Counted from the stretch's first letter, positions 1 to 12,049 are shown. The stretch: 64,000 nucleotides of DNA from Polytrichum commune (GCA_950295325.1 OX485808.1:29658527-29722526); one strand, 5' to 3'. Notes: generated by a model not told the origin, from the letters alone. Numbers and translations: made by a program.

Positions 1-944
1 TCTTTCCTCCGCTGCTCCAGCTCCTGCATTTTGCGCTGCTCCAGCATACGTTGCTCCATCATCTCCTGATTGCGCTTCGCCTCCATCTCCTGGTTCCTCT
101 TCGCCTCCATCTCCTGGCTCCTCTGCTCCATCTCCTGGTTCCTCTTCTGCTCCATGTAATTGAACGACGGCGGAGTCGGCCGGAACGGATCCAGAAACAA
201 GTCCTGCCAGCTACTCCTCGTGACCGGGGGCGGGGGCGGCGGGTTGCTCTCCCGCAACGGTGGCAATGAGGGGTGCACCGTGGGAGTGTATCTCCAGTCA
301 TCATCCATTCGTATGGGAGCTATCAAAGGAGGGGGAGGGGGGTCATCCATTCTATATTTCGGGACATACGAGGAAGGCGAGTCTTCATACCTATATATCT
401 TTGTGGGAATCACAGGAGGAGTGTGCTCCATTCTATACTCTCGTGTCACAATGGGAGGCAGAGGTGGGGGAGGAGGAGGGGGAGGACTATGGTCCATGAT
501 GAACGTATCCGGAGAACTCACGGCACGCGCTAACAATTGTTTACTATTCTTTTTCTGTTGCTGATGATGGTGCCTGGACAGTTGGAGGTGGGGTGGTGAA
601 GAGCCAGGAGGGACAGGTGGAGGTAATGGTGATTGAGAAGGGGATAGGGCAGGAGACATGGGAGATGGCGATGGCAACGTAGGAGGGGGAGGAGGAGCAG
701 CAGCAGCAGCAGGTGTAGTTGGAGTTTCAGGTGGATACATCATATGTGACTCCACTGTTTCCTTAACCTCCCCTTCTGCAAATTGCCTGAAGGCAGAGCC
801 AACTCCCTTGAGAGACACTATATACTGTGCATGAGAGGCTGCAAATGAGTGCCTGGAAGTCACTGTCTGTTTCATCAGACGCTTCCGTTGCTTGCACCTC
901 GCTACTCCCTCCTCGTTCTCCACTTTCGAATTAGTACACCCCAT
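1..944 (-). CDS. NRG2-like DUF630/DUF632 protein, N-terminal part (cut by left edge)
   Basis: This is the first coding exon of a plant DUF630/DUF632 protein, the family of Arabidopsis NRG2 and the grass rolled-leaf REL2 proteins. It is open for about 314 codons from the ATG at 942-944 to the window edge. Residues 1-3 are MGC, a myristoylation/palmitoylation type start. Residues 1-60 fit DUF630, with the basic core RCKQRKRLMK (16-25), then RHSFAASHAQYIVSLK and an FAEGE motif. Residues 71-260 are rich in Pro and Ser, with an Ala5-Pro5 run near 79-88 and an HHHQQQKK stretch near 125. SSWQDLFLDPF around W246 resembles the aromatic WxxFNPF motif of the family. After it comes a charged repeat of MEAKRNQE type (264-294) where I would expect an acidic segment. 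DUF632 would lie beyond the left edge. Known members are linked to nitrate signalling or leaf shape; the exact role here is inference. The start is chosen because MGC matches the family. Confidence 0.9.
   Translation of the reverse strand, partial: MGCTNSKVENEEGVARCKQRKRLMKQTVTSRHSFAASHAQYIVSLKGVGSAFRQFAEGEVKETVESHMMYPPETPTTPAAAAAPPPPPTLPSPSPMSPALSPSQSPLPPPVPPGSSPPHLQLSRHHHQQQKKNSKQLLARAVSSPDTFIMDHSPPPPPPPPLPPIVTREYRMEHTPPVIPTKIYRYEDSPSSYVPKYRMDDPPPPPLIAPIRMDDDWRYTPTVHPSLPPLRESNPPPPPPVTRSSWQDLFLDPFRPTPPSFNYMEQKRNQEMEQRSQEMEAKRNQEMEAKRNQEMMEQRMLEQRKMQELEQRRK
63..155 (-). repeat. In-frame 24-base minisatellite coding a Glu/Arg/Gln-rich coiled-coil stretch
   Basis: Four units code for MEQKRNQE, MEQRSQE, MEAKRNQE and MEAKRNQE. 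The second unit lacks one codon. The charged run continues as MMEQRMLEQRKMQELEQRRK to the window edge. The composition suggests a helix or coiled coil. It lies just after the SSWQDLFLDPF motif of the NRG2-like protein. Confidence 0.8.
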
Positions 945-999
945 TTTCGGAACACTAAGTCTCTCTTTCAAATTGGCCGCTTTGTTGAGCAAGTAAAAT

Positions 1000-1034
1000 C
1001 AGGGTATGTATGTGTATGTGTATGTATATGTATA
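1000..1034. repeat. TATG/TGTA microsatellite in the leader
   Basis: An alternating GTATG and TATG run lies within 100 bases upstream of the NRG2-like start codon. Confidence 0.85.
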
Positions 1035-1412
1035 CCCCCGTAATTTGATCCCAAATTTTGGCTCTGGCAACTGGATCTGGCGCTTTGCTTAGCAGGCAGG
1101 AGCAGCAGTCGTCGTCCAAAGATAGGTGCAGCACCGAAGAGGCTTCCAGCAATTTTATATCACAAGTATTTATATTATATATCCCACCACCTCCCTGCAC
1201 AACAACAACAAAAACACGGCATCCGAAAGCTCAATCTCAAACGGAACCAGATGACACAAATCACATCAACCACATCACAACAACGCATTCCCACTCAAAT
1301 TTGCTTCGTGAGGATGAAAACTGAGTTCTAGCTCAATTAGGAGACGATTACAAGTGCCCAAGTGAGATGATAACCACTCTCACAACTGATCCAAAGCCCT
1401 GATGACCTACAT

Positions 1413-1435
1413 ACGCGCGCGCGCACACACACATA
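1413..1435. repeat. CG/CA dinucleotide run
   Basis: A run of CG dinucleotides passes directly into CA dinucleotides. Confidence 0.85.
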
Positions 1436-2854
1436 CATCTCTGCTTCAGCCTCACATGTGTCCATCTAACTACCTACCCCACCTACCCAGTCGGTGCAAG
1501 CTCAATTGGAGGTGGAAGATCATCCCAACCTAGTTAGTGTGGGAACCAAAAGCCTCCGCTACAGGAGGCAGAATTTGAGTTCCAGGCCAAGAAATAGCCC
1601 ACTTTCAACCAACCAATCAATCAATCACATGAGACTTAAGCAGACATGCATATAATAAGCTTCTTCAACTTACAAGAAAAGCAGCTTACAAGAGGAAGAG
1701 ACTTGTGGAGATGAGATGAAATGGGATGAGACGGGACGTCTGTGTGAGACAGCAGTAGCCTTAGGAAGGAGGTGCAGACCTAAACTGTCCCTCAACACGA
1801 GCTTGGGTGGATCTTTCGGATGCATCGTTTGACTGCTGTTGCTGCACCAACAACGATGGTGGTTCCCTCTCAGATGTCCAGCCCCGATCGACCAACCTAT
1901 GATGAAGATGATGATGCACAGCTTCGGCCACGCAGACCCACATACGGTCGCTACTGCTGACACTGCTACTGTTTCCACTACCTAATAATAATGCCACCAC
2001 TCTCACTCTTTCTGCTGCTGGTGCTGCCCCAACCAACAACCTCCCTCCACCAAAATTCCTACAAAAATCACACATTCACTCTCCCTCTCTCTACACACTC
2101 TCTCACGCGTTCTCACTCACTCTCCACCAACGCCAGGCCAACTCAACAACATTGCTGCCCACCCAAATGTGGATGATGATCACAGGCTACCCGCCACAGT
2201 AGTGATGATGAGAATAAAAGGGCGCCTCGTCCAAGAAAAGGCTCCACAACCATCATACCAAGAAAAAGGCTCCAAACCGCCACCTTGGGGACTCCAAACA
2301 CGCAAACCGAAGCAGAAACGAAATCTCTTAGCACAGCCAACCTCCCCTCCGAATCAAATCAGACCGGTCGGTTGTTTGGTCTCTTCTTCTTCCCACCGGA
2401 AAGAAACAACCAGATCACGGTTCACCACTGCCTCCAAATCCCACTCATCCAACGAACCCAGCTTGAGCTCATGCCAGAATCGGCCACCAACCCAACATCC
2501 GGCTGCCTTCGATATTGATGAACATCCCTCACTCTCATTCCCCCACTCGCATCGAGAGATCACCTCACAAACCTCGCAGGAGGACAGAGGCTCCTCGTCC
2601 TAACCCAATAGCCGCCCGGCAAGCTCACCCGGTCACCCGGCCGGCCGGCCAATCCTGCCCCCCACCCCACGCGGTGTTTGCTTGCAGTCTCGGGGCCGGC
2701 AGCGATGTCTGCAACTCAAATTGCACCTCTGGATGGGTCAGCGGTTGAAAAGTAAGTGTGTGTGGGAACACTGAAGCAGATTGGAAAGGAATGGGAAGCT
2801 GGGCCGGGCCGTTGCGTGGTCGGGAAGGATGGTTGAGGAGTGGAAGAAAGCGGT

Positions 2855-2908
2855 AGGAAGGGAAGGGAAGGGAAGGGAAGGGAAGGGAAGGGGAAGAGAA
2901 GAGAAGAG
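2855..2908. repeat. GGGAA pentanucleotide microsatellite
   Basis: About six GGGAA units decay into AGAGA units. On the minus strand the run is a pyrimidine tract (TTCCC) inside the presumed leader of the NRG2-like gene. Confidence 0.9.
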
Positions 2909-3290
2909 GAAAAGAGGAGAGTAAACAGCAACAACAACTGGGGTGAGTCGGAAGTTCGCAACACACCAAAAGAGAAAAGAGGAAGAGGCATAGGGAGGAA
3001 GCAAGCAAGGAAGCAAGGAAGCGCGGCTGCTGCTGCTGCGAGGTGGAGTGGGACCCAGCCCAGCGCAGCGCAGGAGGCGACGACGACGACGCAGACTGAC
3101 GCCGACGCCAGATGACGGACGCGGACGGACTCCGACAAGCCGCGACTCACGCGCGGCCGTGCGCGGCACGGGTGGAAGTGGACACCGCCAGGCCGGGCGA
3201 GGCAGCGCTTCCATTTTTTTACTTTACCGCCGGAGAGGGCCGGCCGGGTTGGGTGAACCGGGGTTTGCATTTTCTAACCGCGGTTAAACC

Positions 3291-6110
3291 AAAAGGGGAG
3301 GGGGGGGTTAGTTTTCCAATGCCTCTCATTGTGGGTGCAGTAAGAAAAAAGAAAAAGAAACAAGAACATCATGGTCTTTTACCCTGACATGCAATGTCCA
3401 TTCACTGCCTCCTTCTCATGTTTGTGTGAGCATGAGAGTGGGGGCGGCTCAGTGCCTATTTTCATACGTGGACCGTGTGCTTGGTTGTAGGGTTATGTGT
3501 TTTATGTTAGTTTTGGGTTTTAATGTTAGTAAGTGTATTCAGTCGAGTGTTTAGGGGTGCAATAAAAATATATTGTCCTTATAGGGTTATTGCCACTTTG
3601 TTCCAGCCCATCTTAGTAGATTGATTTGGAGTCTTTGTCCCGATTTAGGTGATCAAACTTCTTGATGTAGAAATACTCGCACTCTACATAAGAATCAGCG
3701 TTTTCACCTCCCCAATGGTAAGGTAGGATGGGTCTTAAATGGTTACTTCTTTCGTCTAGACCACTTCACCTAGGATTTGAAACACACGGTTAGTACAAGA
3801 TGATTAGCGAATCCAAATCAAAGCCGTAGCCACTTCACTCATCATTTTTGGAACTCGTATGAATATCTTATTCATTAACAAAGTGAAGATTTCCATGCTC
3901 ATTACATGGTCATATCAATCCCTGCGAATTTGTTGGCTATAAAGTCTATAATGGCTATCGAAATTTAAGCAAGCATGTTGATCTCTTTTAAACACGTAGC
4001 TTCTTGGTTTTGATATTTGGAGCCACACAAAACCACGTACCACCCGAATATGGGTGCCTTAAAAGAAAAAAGTAACCAAACAAAGGTTGTCTACCTTAGG
4101 AGTTATGAACTTGTACCCTTGGGGGGAGGCTTTTTAGGTTCAAAGGGCTGGAAGGCAAGGGTTGGATTTACATTAGAGTGCGGGTTGCTCTTGTTCGATG
4201 AGATTGCTTCATTGTTGCGTTTGTTTGGTTTTGGACCCTAGTGTAGACCCATCCTAAGGCAAGGCACACATGGTTGTTGTGAGCCCTCTTAGCTCCACAT
4301 ACCAATATGTCCATTGGATAAACGAATCAACGACAACATGTGCTTGGGCTTTAGTGTTTTACCACAATGGTTGCAAGGTCAACTGGCTTGATTGGGTGAA
4401 CATGGGGTTCCACAGGAATCATGATGCTAAGTTGCCTCAAAGTGGAATTAAACGAGAATTATGCTAGGAAGGTTGACAACCTAGTGTTTCCTAGTACACC
4501 CTATGACTATGGTCCACATAGTCTTGATGAGTTATATAGACGCAATCTAATATGTCAACTAGTTGTGTGAGAACATGGGTATTTGCACCTTAGGTGCATG
4601 TCAATTCACCTTTGAAAGTAAACAATATTATGTGAGGCCCCTGATAATGTTGTTTTTGGGATTAAATGCAGAGTGGGTCCAACTCAAAGACAAAACAACA
4701 TCATATTTCACAGTAGTGGCATTATCGAAGCCATCTTACTCATCGTTGCACAACCAATTGTCAATAAAATAGGATGTATGTAAATGGAATATATTTCAAC
4801 TCAATTTATGCCCAAGGGCGAAGCGCCTCTCATCCCACGCATCTTAGTCAAATGTCCACGAAATTGACACATGTTTCAATACATTCTACATGTAAATTCT
4901 CCAAATGAATTTATCGGGCCATGTTTACTTCTGATTTTTCTATATGTTTTAGGTCCAAAGACCATACATGACCTTACATTTTGTCCAGCATTGTTTTCAA
5001 ATAACTTATGAGTGACAACCCCCCCCCCTTCCCCCAAGATACTCCCACGATGATTGGGTGGAACATAGTGGTAAAGGTGCACTTGAAATCAAGCGCTAGG
5101 AAGGTCGCTCATCCAAGCACTATCAGTCCCTTGAGTGGCTTAACCTCATAGTTCCCACTTCATACATATTAATGTCTTAAATTTAAGTTACCCTCCTGAA
5201 AGCACATGTAGCTTATTTGAACAAATAAAATAGTGAATGGGCTCTAAGCATAACATTCCTCATGAGATGAGGTGTGTTCACATGCCAAAAAATTGGCAAC
5301 AAATTCATACTCGTAGATAGGCATCTAGGCATCATAACACTATGATCTTGATTATTGTGTCTGGATGTATGGGTCCTACATAACAATTCAACGTTGTTGA
5401 GCAATGTTATGAGACACCAAAAATCAATCGCAATGGATCTCATATGAACAAATGTCGATGTTGAGGACCCCATACAACTATTATAAGTAAAGGGCTCTAT
5501 ATTTTGCCCAAATTCTAAATAGCCCTTGAATGTCCAAGAGGCTCATTATGGGCATGGAGATGTCTTAAGGATGCATGTTGTTGTTTAGGTGAAAATCTCA
5601 AAATTGATCCCAATGGAGTAAATCCATCTATCAATTGAATTCTTCCAATCAAAGCATACATATATGTAAAAAAACAAGTTGAGAGACCTATAATCAAACA
5701 CATAGCATCTTTTTTATCACCATTCCAATTGAATGTATTTCCACTTCCCCTTTGTAGTTGGTTGTGTCGGATAACATTTCAATTTCTTAGACCAAGTATA
5801 TTATGACTGTATACTTGTCGAAGGCTTGACAAACAATTTTGTCGGCCAAAGGACAAGTGCATGTAATATTTTCATCGATTTTGCAACACACCATTCCTTC
5901 ATTCATTAGACCCACTCGAATTGTATGTCCAAGCACCGTTATTATTATAGGTGGAATAAAATGCCCTCTACATATTTTGCATTGATGAAGCTAGGCTAGA
6001 GTATTAGCATGGCAATTGGGAAACGGATAGGTACATAACACCAACATATAAGCGTAAATATGCAAGATTCTCTCATGCTCATGACCATGTGCTCTAACCC
6101 CTAAATGTAT
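3291..6110. other. No gene seen; AT-rich degenerate repeat DNA
   Basis: Open frames are short and unrecognised. The stretch at about 5030-5165 (GATTGGGTGGAA then a rearranged tail) resembles 18102-18235 and is probably a shared old repeat. A C-rich run lies near 5019-5037. Confidence 0.6.
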
Positions 6111-6139
6111 TTGGACGTTTTTTTTTTTGGGGGGGGGGG
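6110..6139. repeat. Abutting poly-T and poly-G tracts
   Basis: About ten or more T are followed directly by about ten G. This may mark an insertion edge. Confidence 0.8.
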
Positions 6140-6200
6140 AATAGACATGTGAATTCAACGCAGTGGATGAGTGGTGGCAGGAACGGAGGAGATCAGGGGA

Positions 6201-6326
6201 GGAGGGTTACATCGGTCAAATCCGACGGTCGAGAAAGCACAGGCAATGTGGCCTCACCAGAAGCCAAAAGTTGCTTTCATCGCCCATAGACTTCTTCTCG
6301 ATGACTTGGCTCTAGGAATTGTTTGA
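6201..6326 (+). pseudogene. Possible LINE ORF2 fragment (zf-RVT-like segment)
   Basis: A 41-codon open stretch ends at a TGA at 6324-6326. Its core AMWPHQKPKVAFIAHRLLL, followed by a DDLALG tail, resembles the 'PKV..F.WRLLH.ALPLG' segment near the C-terminus of plant LINE reverse transcriptases. This is pattern recognition only. The reading frame is not open further upstream as a meaningful domain, and no poly-A end or target duplication is clear. Confidence 0.3.
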
Positions 6327-6329
6327 AGG

Positions 6330-8559
6330 TGATCAACGCATTTCTAGTGCAATGCAACCATTCGCATGTGAGCACTTTATAGTCCATAAAATTCACACTT
6401 TTATGGAGTTTTTTCACGTGTCATCCTTATGTAAACATTAACAAAGAAATAAAATTTAAAATAAGAGGTTGCATGAATTGAGTATGAAATGGAGATTTTG
6501 GCAACTTTTGGAGGGTGGATAAAATGATAGTTGCTTTATGAAATGAACATTTTTTGCAAAAAAAAAACATGAGGGATTTATTCATTACCTCAATACTAAT
6601 GCATTACTAAATCAAAATCAACACTTAAATGTGGATTTTACAAGTGCATGCAACGAACTTACCCTAAATGTTGCTTTCAATGAGACCATAACTTCAATTA
6701 ATTGATTGGACACTTAACTACACAAATTAGGAATAAATCCCAACCATAAATGCTTTTCAAATGCCAAGCTATATTGCCATACACTATTTTAGCCCGATTG
6801 GCCAAGATCCGTTGCGTAAAATGAGGTTCCAACATGTAAAACCTTCAATTTTGCATGGCCTAGCATGACATTGCTTTGGTGAGGTGTTGTTGCATGATTC
6901 ACTAACCCAATTAGTGCTAGGCCGGGGACATGGCGTGAGTTGGTAATGCAACCCCTTCCCCACATAAGAGAATTTCTAGACCACTCGTTGAGTTGTTTCT
7001 AATTATATAAACACATTTTTAGAGAAGTTGGTTTCATAACCATATGTAACTTTAGACCCAAAAATGTGTCATTTTGGATAGATTGATTGGACCAAAGAAA
7101 ACCTTATACGAACTTGAGGTCATACGTGACCCTAAATGCAATTAAAGGTTAATTTGTATGATAAAACAAGTATATCGTGCGAGAACTTAATGAGTTTCTC
7201 AAATTTTGGGAACATATGTTAAATTTGTATAGCTTTCAAACTTTGTCTCTAAGGTATGTAACAATGTTTTTGTTGTCTCTATGACACAATCCCTTGTACG
7301 TTCAAGCCATGGTTGATCAATTGAAGGTGAATGTGAATGGAATAACTATATTTGTGTCATGGAATGTGTGTATAGTTGTTTAGATTCAACTAAGGATACA
7401 TATCATATGTTGTAGTGCATGATGGCAAAGATGCTTCAAGATTTTTTGGAACTCAACAAATGCCACGAGCTATTCTACAACTTAGTTGTATTTGTAGTTT
7501 CATTTGTAGCCTATTTAAACCTAAAAAATGACATCCAAAATATCAAACTAATATAGATAGTAAGATACACTTGGAATGAATCAACCCTCAACTTATTGAA
7601 GACTTGTGTTTACAATAACCCCTGCATTCACAATCAAGAGGTTTACCTAGACACCATGAAGCTCGAGCCAAACCGAATAGGTATACTCATACCTCATGAT
7701 ACTTCATTCTTTAACTATAAATCATTTAGCATTATGGACAATAAAACTTCATCAAATTGACAACAATGTTTTATATTTCACACTTGCACGACTCCTTCCT
7801 TCTTTTTCTTCTTTTTTTAATCAATAATCTAGTTTAACTAAAATTTGTTGTCTATCAAAGAGTGGTAGCAACTCCAACACATTTGCATGATATATACACT
7901 TCAATTTAAATACTTACGGACATGTCACACATGCTTGCATGGATTGTTATTTTCAACATTCAATAGCATAATTGGGGCTACCCATAGCACATGGTTATAG
8001 CAAACGTTTATAAGTGCATATGAAGCCACCAAGTGTGCCAAGTCGAGTCACCCAACCATCAATCCTTATGATGGCTTGCTAAATTATAATGAGATTACTT
8101 TGAAAGTGTAGATAAAACACTCCATATGCTTCACACAATGTCAAGATCATTCAACGATGGATGCGATGTGATGATTCCCACACACCTTAACAAATGACTG
8201 CTAGATAGAATGAATGAGTCACATGAAGCCACACCTTTAATGCAAATGCCATAAGTTGCACTCAATATTAAAGACATGACTCACGTGAGTGCATACTTTT
8301 GATCCATGTGTGTGTGTGTCTCTCTCTATATATATATGAATATGATAAAACAAGTTAATTACATATTAGAAAAAATGCAATTCTTCAATGCAATAAAAAA
8401 CATCGCCATCTGGTTAATATTATAACAAAAATATGGATAGTCATATTTTTTAATGAACATTTTTTCAAGTGGAAGACATATGTACACAATGACTTATTTT
8501 TGAGGTGAATAATTTGAGTCCAAGTGCCTAGGGGTGTTGCTATTAAAACTTATTATTTG
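6330..8559. other. No gene seen; AT-rich intergenic DNA
   Basis: No frame longer than 60 codons stands out and no element ends were recognised. A TG/TC/TA compound microsatellite lies at 8307-8338. Confidence 0.6.
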
Positions 8560-9120
8560 GCACAAATTGAGATTATCAATTACAAAGGAAACCCAAAATA
8601 CAACCCACCTAGGTGAGTTAGCGTAGCCCGAGTGGAACTCAAGAAATGATGCTCATATGAGGTCTATCCATCCAAATGACAACTAAATTACTCTAAGTCA
8701 CAATAAGGTTTCTGACCCCCATGTACGGTCAAACTCGTTAAGGACGTCTTGGTAGGCCACATCTGGGGCCTCTTCCAGATCCTTTAATGTTTGTTTCCAC
8801 TCAATCCTACCATAGTCATGTAAGGAGTCCCAAATGACTTGACGTGTTTTCTCAACTGGCCACTGCAAATTGTTGAAAACCATATCATTATGTTGGCGCC
8901 AGGTAGTCCATGAAAGTCCACTTATGAGAAAGAACCATGTGTCGGACCATGAACACGTGTAAACAAAAAGTGACACCTCACCAACAACAAAACCCCACAA
9001 CCTTGCTCACCAACGTACCCAAACACATGTTTAATGGCCTTTAGAGGGACCCTTCAATGTCCTTTTAGCACCTCTGCCACGAGACATTAGCATTTGATTC
9101 ATAACTTAGCTCCCTAAGGG
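8560..9120 (-). mobile_element. Decayed LINE, 3' part
   Basis: On the minus strand an ORF2 C-terminal remnant (8698-9000) is followed by a 3' untranslated tail. That tail contains GTTGTATTTTGGGTTTCCTT, also found in diverged form at 55903-55999, where it ends in an A-rich tail. Two remnants sharing a 3' end indicate one LINE family. No target duplication is visible here. Confidence 0.55.
8698..9000 (-). pseudogene. LINE ORF2 C-terminal remnant
   Basis: This 100-codon open frame starts at a non-ATG codon right after an in-frame TGA, so it is a fragment. The motif WTTWRQHNDMVFN is typical of the end of plant non-LTR reverse transcriptase polyproteins, where a W-x-x-RN-D-x-VF pattern follows the zinc-finger-like zf-RVT region. 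IWDSLHDYGRIEWKQTL and a YQDVLNEFDRTWG tail follow it. The upstream frame carries several stops, and no catalytic YxDD region is present. It is non-functional. Confidence 0.55.
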
Positions 9121-9228
9121 CAAAGTGGCTCCCATTCACATTGTACATGTTTGTGAAATGAGACGGTATTTGGTTGGATTGGCTATTACTGTAAGTTGCT
9201 TGCTAAGAAACGAGATTGGGGAAAATTC

Positions 9229-9376
9229 ACATAACATTATTCAAATCCATAGCAGTGTTTTGTGGGACTAACATTATTATGTGAAATATTCCCCATATTC
9301 AAACTGAATGTGCAAAACATTTCGCAAAATATCGTCAATCCCACACAACATTGTTATGAATATGAATAATGCTATG
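9229..9376. mobile_element. Hairpin MITE, CATAACATTATT group (copy 1)
   Basis: The left arm begins ACATAACATTATTCAAATCC. The right arm is its diverged inverse over about 70 bases, ending in AATGCTATG, so the whole 148 bases can fold back. It is homologous to 21571-21738. Confidence 0.8.
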
Positions 9377-9379
9377 CAT

Positions 9380-10904
9380 CATCATTTGAATCACCTTATA
9401 GGTTTTTATTCAATATATACGTTTAATGCTTATCATCTTCTTCAAAAGTCATAGATATGACTTGCACTTACTACAATGAATCAAGATTTGGATTCTTTTA
9501 AGATGTACACATAATGGGAGGATTTTTTTAAATAAATAATTGAATTCTATTTTCACACCGCTATATTTGGATAATTGTTTACGAATAAAATACATTGCAT
9601 CCTCGTTATGATTTGTTCAAAATTACATAAAATGAAAGTTTCAAAAGTTTCAAAGCACAATTTTAGAACTGTAAGTAACTACATAAGTTGAACAATTATT
9701 GTTGCCAAAATATAAGAACTAATTTATCTAGTTCATAGATTGAACCGTTTCATATCTTCGATTGAAAAGTCGTATCTCATCATGTTTTCAACTCAACAAT
9801 CATACCTCTTCCTATTTCAAAGTGAATAGTCATACCTAAATCAAAGAGTTTTACAAGGTGTTAGTATCATGCAGGCGAGGAGACTCCCGTTCCAATGGCA
9901 ATTGATGTTTCTATTTATCTATATATCTATCTATCCATCTATCCAAGAGTTATACCTTGTACAAACTAAATAGAAGAGTCAAAAATCTTCATATCATAAA
10001 TAAATTAAAGTCATTCTCATTCATATTCTCAAGGAAATAGAGGATAGGTATTTCAATATTTAGTCACATTGATAATCAAAGTTTTAGAATTACTCTTATG
10101 AAATGGTGTAGTGTGCGTAGTTAGAAAATCTCTCATCAATTGTTTTTACAAGTGTGCTTGCTAAATATGGAATACATACTGAAGCGTATAATCATGAAGA
10201 TTGGAAGATACAAATGTATGATATATTCACATGATTATTGAATATGTGGAAGACATATTTTCACCTTCCAAATATATGAGTCATTACGATTCATAGACTT
10301 TACATGAAGCTGTGGATCGTGATTCACTTATCGATTAGAGAAGACCATTATCTAATTTTTTTCATAACTAGATCCATTCCAAAATTTGTTATACAAAAAA
10401 TGAAGTTACGGTGGAGTATATCGTAATAAAAACCTTGCCTTTAGAATTTTAACATATATATATATAATTATAATTATCTATTGACCCTCTCCCCTTCTAC
10501 TAACCTCGTCACCAAAGGCATTATTTCACACAATTCATATCAATCTCACACTTGAATCTTAAAATCATCGTGAACTTGCATTGACACTAATTACAAATTA
10601 ATGATGTCTCTTATCCCTTTCAAAGGTCCAAAGGTCCAAAGGTACCCTCCTCCCCCCCCCCCCCCCGGTTCCCTTAAAAGATAGTGGATCTTCATTCTTT
10701 GTGGGTCACGGTCCTATCCCCATACCTTGGTAACAATACGATAGCTACATCCATGACAACATTATTTGAGTGGGAGGGAAAATAATGAAGGCATTGTTTG
10801 TGGACTATTTGTTGGGCCCACAAACACATGATACAATGATTGAATATTCTTAAGATAAGATATAAAAAAAACTTATATATCACACCAAAAAAATAGAACC
10901 ACAT
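9380..10904. other. No gene seen; AT-rich DNA
   Basis: Nothing recognisable as coding. A poly-C run of about 15 lies at 10652-10666, next to a CAAAGGTC triplication at about 10620-10642. Confidence 0.6.
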
Positions 10905-11660
10905 ATTACTCTCCCAATCCGTTAGCAATGGAACCATCATAAACTAAACATCATGGGTTTGACGAACTCGGTGTCACATAAAATCTCGAGATCACATCCG
11001 ATACAAGTTAAACTACAACAAACAAGTTCTAGGCAACTGCCTCGAGTCAATGGACACTCGTCCTACGTCATTGACAAAAAATGCAAATGTACCACAACGA
11101 TAGATTCGCATTGTTATATCACCGATGCATGACGATTTCTTACAGCTCAGATGCCTATTATTGGTCACATAATCATATGATAAACCACGACATACATTTC
11201 ACACACAGAAATACGTATCTCTCTCTCTCTCTCTCTCTCTCTATTAGAGCTTGATTTGTCATAGTCTAAACACTAGCAGTCCGACAAACTCAAAGTCAAA
11301 GCATCACATAGAATCTCAAGATCACATCCGGGACGAGTTTCTATCGATTCTACTCACACTACAGCCATATGAGTCCCAGGCAATTGTCACATATGACTGA
11401 AAAACATACGAATGTACTGCAACGGTAGATTCACATTGTTCTTTCACCAACGCAAGACAATTGCCCAGAACTCATATACCTATTGATTGGTCACAAAAAC
11501 TTACGATAAAACACAAAAAGAGAACCATATATATATGTATCAATCTCCCAGTCCGTTAGCGGTTGAACTGTCATAATCTAAACACACGTGGATTCGACAA
11601 ACTCGACGTCCGAGTGTCACATTGAATCTCGAGATCGCAATTCTATCGATTCTACTTTCA
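10905..11660. repeat. Degenerate tandem repeat, about 310-330 base unit, 2.3 copies
   Basis: Unit 1 starts near 10911 with CTCCCAATCCGTTAGC, unit 2 near 11243, and truncated unit 3 near 11546 with CTCCCAGTCCGTTAGC. Each contains TCATAATCTAAACAC-like sequence, a CGACAAACTC block and an AATCTCGAGATCACATCCG block. A CT microsatellite (11218-11243) lies at the unit 1/2 junction. Confidence 0.75.
11218..11243. repeat. CT dinucleotide microsatellite
   Basis: About 13 CT units. Confidence 0.95.
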
Positions 11661-11965
11661 TGATGGAAACCATGAAGCGACAGAAGCGGATTTTTAGCAT
11701 GCCAAGTTTCAATCGGTCCGCCGCCAAAAAAGAAATAATTTCTGGCAATTCCATCCCAATCTCATTTTTGCAGCAAGCAGTAGCAACAGCAGCAGACTCA
11801 TCAGTCAATTCCTTCCCTTTTGGGTCTCCTTCACCACGAACAAAAAGGTTAATCCCAAGTGCACGTGAACAAGGAGGAGGAGGAGGAGTCGCCTCCCATT
11901 TACACCACGTGGAGAGTGACTTGGCTGACGCAAAAAAGAAAGAAGAAGTTGGGAGTTGACACTCG
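11661..11965. other. Possible exon-like patch, both strands open
   Basis: The plus frame from 11588 gives 123 codons, with a basic MKRQKR start region and a Gly run near the end. It begins inside the tandem repeat. The minus strand is also open for about 90 codons. The patch is less AT-rich than its flanks and contains GGA triplets and CACGTG-type boxes. No family was recognised in either frame, so coding is not established. Confidence 0.2.
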
Positions 11966-12049
11966 GGGAATCTATACTAGTGTCCGGTGAGATTTTTGGG
12001 TATAATCGGTCAAGATTCTAGTGTTTCCAAGTCCAACCGGTTATATGTT

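Larger units (their letters stand above)
945..3290 (-). promoter_or_regulatory. Likely 5' leader and promoter of the NRG2-like gene
   Basis: Read on the minus strand, this stretch is C/T-rich like a plant 5' UTR, especially at 2040-2100 and 2850-3000. It becomes CpG-rich at 2560-3290. A GTAAGT donor-like site lies on the minus strand near 1675, with several AG acceptor-like sites at 960-1070, so a leader intron is possible. A TATATAA-like sequence on the minus strand at about 1161-1182 is an alternative core promoter about 220 bases above the ATG. Transcription start and splicing cannot be fixed from sequence alone. Short frames here on both strands show no recognisable product. Confidence 0.5.

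Noticed and set aside
51-564. Several open frames on both strands overlapping the first 560 bases
   Set aside because: They are shadows of the GC-rich, repetitive NRG2-like coding exon in other frames.
2705-2755. ATG in good context on the plus strand (MSATQIAPLDGSAVEK) followed by GTAAGT, as a first exon
   Set aside because: No second exon or family match was found, and the surrounding sequence reads as a minus-strand C/T-rich leader. The short frame stops at TAA directly after. Chance is more likely.
2169-3387. Frames of 90-184 codons on both strands, rich in Ser/Pro/Leu or Arg
   Set aside because: The GC-rich, low-complexity composition of the promoter/leader opens many frames. No domain is recognisable.
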